Source of the DNA: Ulva prolifera
Lineage: Eukaryota; Chlorophyta; Ulvophyceae; Ulvales; Ulvaceae
Direction of reading: 5' to 3'
Assembly (NCBI GenBank): GCA_023078555.1
Contig: CM041203.1
Span: forward strand, 1,507,481 to 1,571,480
Length of the DNA stretch: 64,000 bases
Shown: positions 60,106-64,000 of the stretch, piece after piece
Layout of the letters: every line of letters begins with the position of its first letter
Position numbering within the stretch: the stretch's first letter is position 1
The notes under the pieces: model-generated
What the model was told of the DNA's origin: nothing
The model's database searches: none
Seen by the model: the letters and a program-made list of their open reading frames with translations, nothing else
Program-made: the position numbers and the translations under genes

Positions 60106-62447
60106 TGTACATTAGCGACACTCGTTTTGCTCGCCGGCACATTCGCGCACATTTCACGGACTCTTTAGACACATTCCGTGACTGGGTGAACTGCGTTCGA
60201 AACGTGTACATGGGATGTGTTGCCCACGTGGTGTCGCGGTGCGCACCTGCAGCGCATCTCAACGTGTGGAATGCAGATGCCGCAAACGCGCTTTCATGCT
60301 CCTGCGAACAGCACATCAGCTGATAGGCTGCGTGTGCTCGTCATGTACACGTCCAGCACTCGGCAGCTTCTGATGATGTACATTCCACGAACGCGCTCCG
60401 ACGCTCCACCGAAGTGTGCAGTTCCGTGGCTGGTGTACTTGTCGAGCACATGTTTGACCCACGCCACGACCGCGCAAGCTGCTAGCAAATGTACACGAAC
60501 AGCACATTTCAGCTGATGTGCTCCTTTTTCAGTTTTCAGTTTTAGTTCGCTCGTTTCGGGTTGCCTGCTATCAGTAGCCTGCTGTTGGCAGCTCAATTCG
60601 TAGAGCCGTTGCTGTACGCTAGGACAGATTGCGATATCAACACGTTCTTCAAATATACTGCATCTATCAGTTGTTCGATTCCAAGATCCGCGAACACGAT
60701 GTACTTGAGGTGATGCTGTCAGCGTGTTACAAATGGCGCGGTAGGACGTTCACGTTTGCAGAAACCAGAATCATTTCGCCTGATCCGCGACGACAATGTA
60801 CAACTCTATATGTCTTTGATTGTTGTAGAGTACTATGCTATCAGGCCTCTTACAGCTTTCGCTGCATACCACTCTGCACAAGCACGACAAGTGCGCAGCA
60901 GAGTCGCGGCGTCGTCTGAAATGTCAACTCGATAACAGAAGCATGATACTCAACGAAGGTGAAAATCGTGTTACATTGCTACCTGCATATTACTGTTTGC
61001 TGAACGAGGCGCTCACTGCGCTCCATTGTGGTTTTGTTACGCCAATACTGGTTTGATCGCGGAAGTGTGACCTGCTGGTTGTGCTCGTCACTATTGCGCA
61101 TAGTATACATCAAAGGAAAGATCAAAGATTGAGCCAGTGTTTTAATCAACGATAGTAATTGATTTGACGGTCAACGCTGACGACAAGTGTCAGGTGAACG
61201 TCGGCAGGCATGAGAAAATTCGCTCAAGGCACTGTTATGTCGATTGCATTTCTCTCATCTACAGCTAGTCCTCTTGCGGTAGGCATAGCATAATGTCGAA
61301 TGCTTGTGATCGTGCAGCGTCGATCTGCTACGTACGGCCACACGCCGTCGGTTGTCCTGTGAAGGCACAATGCACATATGTGCTGCACTGGTAGCAGCTG
61401 ACAAATACAATACTTTGCTGCACTGTGACTGGGGATGCACGATATCGTGCATATGCAGACATTGTATCTGCAGCTGTACGTTCCGTCTTGTCCACAGTGT
61501 ACACATCCGCATGCTCAGCCCTGCTCAAGAACAGCATCAAGCACAACAGTCTGTATTCAGCAGCAATTTGTCTGGTTAGTTGTCGGTGTCGCTGCTGTTT
61601 CGTCGTGCCGTGGTCAACAACTCTGATGCCGTGTTGGCACGCGCAGTGCAGCTGCCTGTGCAGCGTGCCAAACACTTTGCATAGCTGCTCCGCATGTTTA
61701 GCGTTAGTAAGTGCACATAATGTATACCTATGTTGACTGCGCCATGTTCCGGAGAGCCGGGTACCTCAGCGGATGCCAGTGCGACGGCACGGACACTAGT
61801 GCCAGATCTGGAGTGGCCTGATATGATCGGCATTAACTATTGTCCGTACAATAGAAGATCATGTTAAGCAGCTGCAGCCTACACACGGACCGCATGACCG
61901 GGTATCTGCTATCGCATTTCGTGTGCACCAACTGTACATCATTGTGGTATAACAGCACTCGTAGCCTACGCCTGACGAGCACATTATTCATGAAAGAGTG
62001 TCAGTAATGTGCCGATTTTTAAGGACGTGAACACGCCACGCGAGGAATGTACACGACGAGCGCATCTTGCCGGTCCACTTGCACTGCATGATGCAGGCCG
62101 AAGTACTTGCACGTGCACATCATCCAGGTGAACATTTCACAGGATTGAATGGGCAGCTCGCGCACTCGTCGCACAGAAGTGTACATTGTCCACAGTCGCA
62201 GCGCGTCGACCGTGCAACACCACCGTTCACATCCCTGTCAAACAGCACGTTAGCTGTACAGCACTCGGCCACTCCTGCGTCGATCGCCATACAGTTCATA
62301 CACATCTGGACACTGTTTGCCTACTGTTCAGCCGGCAATGGGTCACTGATAATGTACAGCATCACCTGCCTACCATCCTTGTAGTGTGGCCACCGGTGCA
62401 CGAGCGCTGGCGCGTCACGCAACATGAGACCAACAGCTGTCTGTACA
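60106..62447. repeat. Cluster of TGTACA palindromes
   Basis: Thirteen exact TGTACA hexamers lie at 60106, 60205, 60344, 60377, 60490, 60797, 61498, 61933, 62048, 62180, 62255, 62353 and 62442. The word AACAGCAC(A/G)T with AGCTG recurs at about 60306, 60499 and 62240. This suggests decayed copies of a common unit. Confidence 0.6.
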
Positions 62448-63334
62448 GCCGTACACCGCAGGCCCCCCGGCCACCACCTTGCCTTGGCTCAGTTTACCAA
62501 AGCATGCCCAGCATGCGGCGGAGCGGGCACAGCACCTTGCACATGACCCTGCAATGTGAGGGCCCGGGCCTTGCAAGCACATGTGCAACGTGGCTGCGGC
62601 TGCTGATCCCAAACAGCTGATCGTCCAGTGCGCGTGCACCCACACGCCACCACTCCGATCCGCTCTCATCACATCAAAGGCCTGTTCTTTGTTTGGGCTC
62701 CGAGTGTGAAGTACACCAGTCCGACACATGCATACCATGTGTCCATGCATTGTGATACGTATGCTTGTGTACCGTGTTAGGTGCTGCATGCGGCGCTGTG
62801 TGCTGCGATGACCTGCGCCTTGCGCTGCGCAGTGCAGCGCTCTGTGATGCCATGTGCTGCGCTCTAGTGCTACGCTTGGGTTTACTCTACGTAAAGTACT
62901 TTACTTTGCCAAGCCGTGTGATTAAACCGCACCCCGCACCCCACGACCAACTCCGGACCTCGTTCCGGACCTTCATCCTGACCTCCCCCTCCCCCCCTAA
63001 CACCGTGGCAGTGCTGCATGCCGGCCTCACCGCCTTTCTCCTTATGACACGCGCACACACCCCCGCGCATGCATGTTTGTAAACCCCCCACCCACAAAAA
63101 CATGCACCCATACCAGCCCACCAGCGCGCCCCCCCCCCCCCACGCAGCCGCGCTCGAGCGGGGCGGCGGCTCCGAGTCCCGCCCGGGTCCCTCAAGCGCC
63201 GGGGGCCCCGCCCCAATTGGTTCACCCCCGCCGTACACCGCCTGCAGAAGCTCCGGATCCCCACAGACCCACAGCATACCCGGCCGGCCTGGCGCACCGC
63301 GGCGCAGGCGCAGCCCGTCCAGCCTGAACCTCAT

Positions 63335-63414
63335 CTCATATGACTGGTGCACCAGTGACGACTTGAATTCAATCCTTAAGGCGATGTGACTCACCACCTC
63401 ATATGACTAGTGCA
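63335..63414. repeat. 17-bp direct repeat, spacing 63
   Basis: CTCATATGACTGGTGCA at 63335-63351 recurs as CTCATATGACTAGTGCA at 63398-63414 (one mismatch). The 46 bp between could be a small insert flanked by its target duplication. Confidence 0.75.
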
Positions 63415-64000
63415 TGGGCTGCATGTGTCCATGCGGTGCTGCTGGGATTCGATTCCTGCGGTGCCACAGCTGGGACTGAAGTTAACGTGTGCGAGGGTGT
63501 GGGCACGGGAGGGCGCATGGCAGTGCGGTGGAGCTCAGGCGCAAGTGGGAGTGTGCTGGAAGGCTGCGCCAGATCTCGAGTGGCTGGAGCGCAGCCGCCG
63601 CGGATGCGTAGCAGCTGTGTATAGGACCGCAGGAATCGCAGAGGAACAAAGCACAATTGTGTCCACCACCGCCACACCACACCACATGTGGAGCACGTGG
63701 TGCTGAGCGGCTACACAAGGCGGAACATCTCCAAGGAATCACGTGTGTAGCGTGGTGGCCTCGCATTTAAATTCGACCTCGTCCGCTCATGCCGCGGCCC
63801 TGAAGCTGCCGGGAATATTGACCGTCGTCGATGGAGCGTGTGACGCTCATGCATGGCCGCCGCCGTGGTCGTCGTTGCCTCTCACATACTACATGGCAAC
63901 CGCATCCTCGCACCACTGAAATGTCGGCTGGTGGAAGTCTGCTGCAGCATGTCGAAGGTACGTGATGTGGGAGCCGTGTGTTACGTTCCAGCATGTTTTC

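Larger units (their letters stand above)
55559..63994. other. Long tract without a recognised gene
   Basis: In 8.4 kb I found no exon chain with a recognisable domain on either strand. Frames are mostly under 120 codons, and parts (about 56-58 and 60-62.5 kb) are visibly less GC-rich than the gene-bearing DNA. Structured elements inside are listed separately: E2F-like sites near 59.7 kb, TGTACA palindromes and a recurring AACAGCAC…AGCTG word at 60.1-62.5 kb, and a 17-bp direct repeat near 63.4 kb. A minus-strand frame at about 63397-63100 (YEMRFRLDGLRLRRG) could be an exon of a gene to the right, but it is not assigned. Confidence 0.4.

Noticed and set aside
62882-63397. 171-codon minus-strand frame with YEMRFRLDGLRLRRG
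   Set aside because: Possibly an exon of a gene beyond the right edge, but no family was recognised and most of the frame is Gly/Pro low complexity.

Overview
This is eukaryotic nuclear DNA, most likely from a green alga (Chlorophyta; the short GC-rich introns suggest a trebouxiophyte, but that is inference). The genes are plant or algal in type: homogentisate solanesyltransferase for plastoquinone, a photolyase-like protein of the Arabidopsis At4g25290 type, an FAD oxidoreductase of the At5g48440 type, a carotenoid cleavage dioxygenase, and a CPBP protease with a transit-like N-terminus. Most genes have 2-9 exons. Where exons could be joined in frame, about half the 5' splice sites read GTGCG and the 3' splice sites end in GCAG.

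Layout. 0.3-1.8 kb: photolyase-like gene (-), cut by the left edge. 2.6-3.7 kb: intronless HST (+). 4.9-6.9 kb: an LRAT/permuted-papain-like gene (-). 8.4-11.6 kb: coiled-coil protein (-). 12.5-13.6 kb: an accessory patch with an AT-rich organelle-like fragment carrying tRNA-Thr(UGU), two copies of a dispersed repeat, a minisatellite and an 85-bp TA run. 15.2-18.9 kb: Kelch/BTB gene (+). 19-22.3 kb: repeats. 22.5-26.6 kb: carotenoid cleavage dioxygenase (+), 8 exons resolved. 28.5-30.1 kb: PP2C phosphatase (-), 6 exons. 31.1-32.4 kb: ketopantoate-reductase-like gene (+), 6 exons. 32.5-33.3 kb: a tentative coiled-coil gene (-). 35.1-40.7 kb: two tandem paralogues of an FAD-dependent oxidoreductase (-) with identical five-exon structure. 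41.2-46.7 kb: TTI1 (+). 48.0-50.1 kb: CCDC97-like gene (-). 50.8-51.9 kb: CPBP intramembrane protease (-). 52.3-52.6 kb: URM1 (+). 52.9-55.6 kb: family-92 glycosyltransferase (-). From 55.6 kb to the right end I recognise no gene; this tract holds repeats, a cluster of TGTACA palindromes and a cluster of E2F-like sites.

There is no operon logic. Several genes are plastid-related (HST, CCD, CPBP, perhaps the photolyase-like protein); others are housekeeping (URM1 for tRNA thiolation and urmylation, TTI1 for PIKK assembly, PP2C signalling).

The most notable new-looking feature is a dispersed short element, at least seven copies between 12.9 and 27.2 kb. Copies share a 3' end (…CTTGTAA), differ in 5' length (about 56-310 bp) and are mostly flanked by 8-16 bp direct repeats. 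This is the pattern of SINEs or 5'-truncated LINEs. A second notable feature is a nearly identical last exon in the two otherwise diverged FAD-oxidoreductase paralogues, which suggests local gene conversion.
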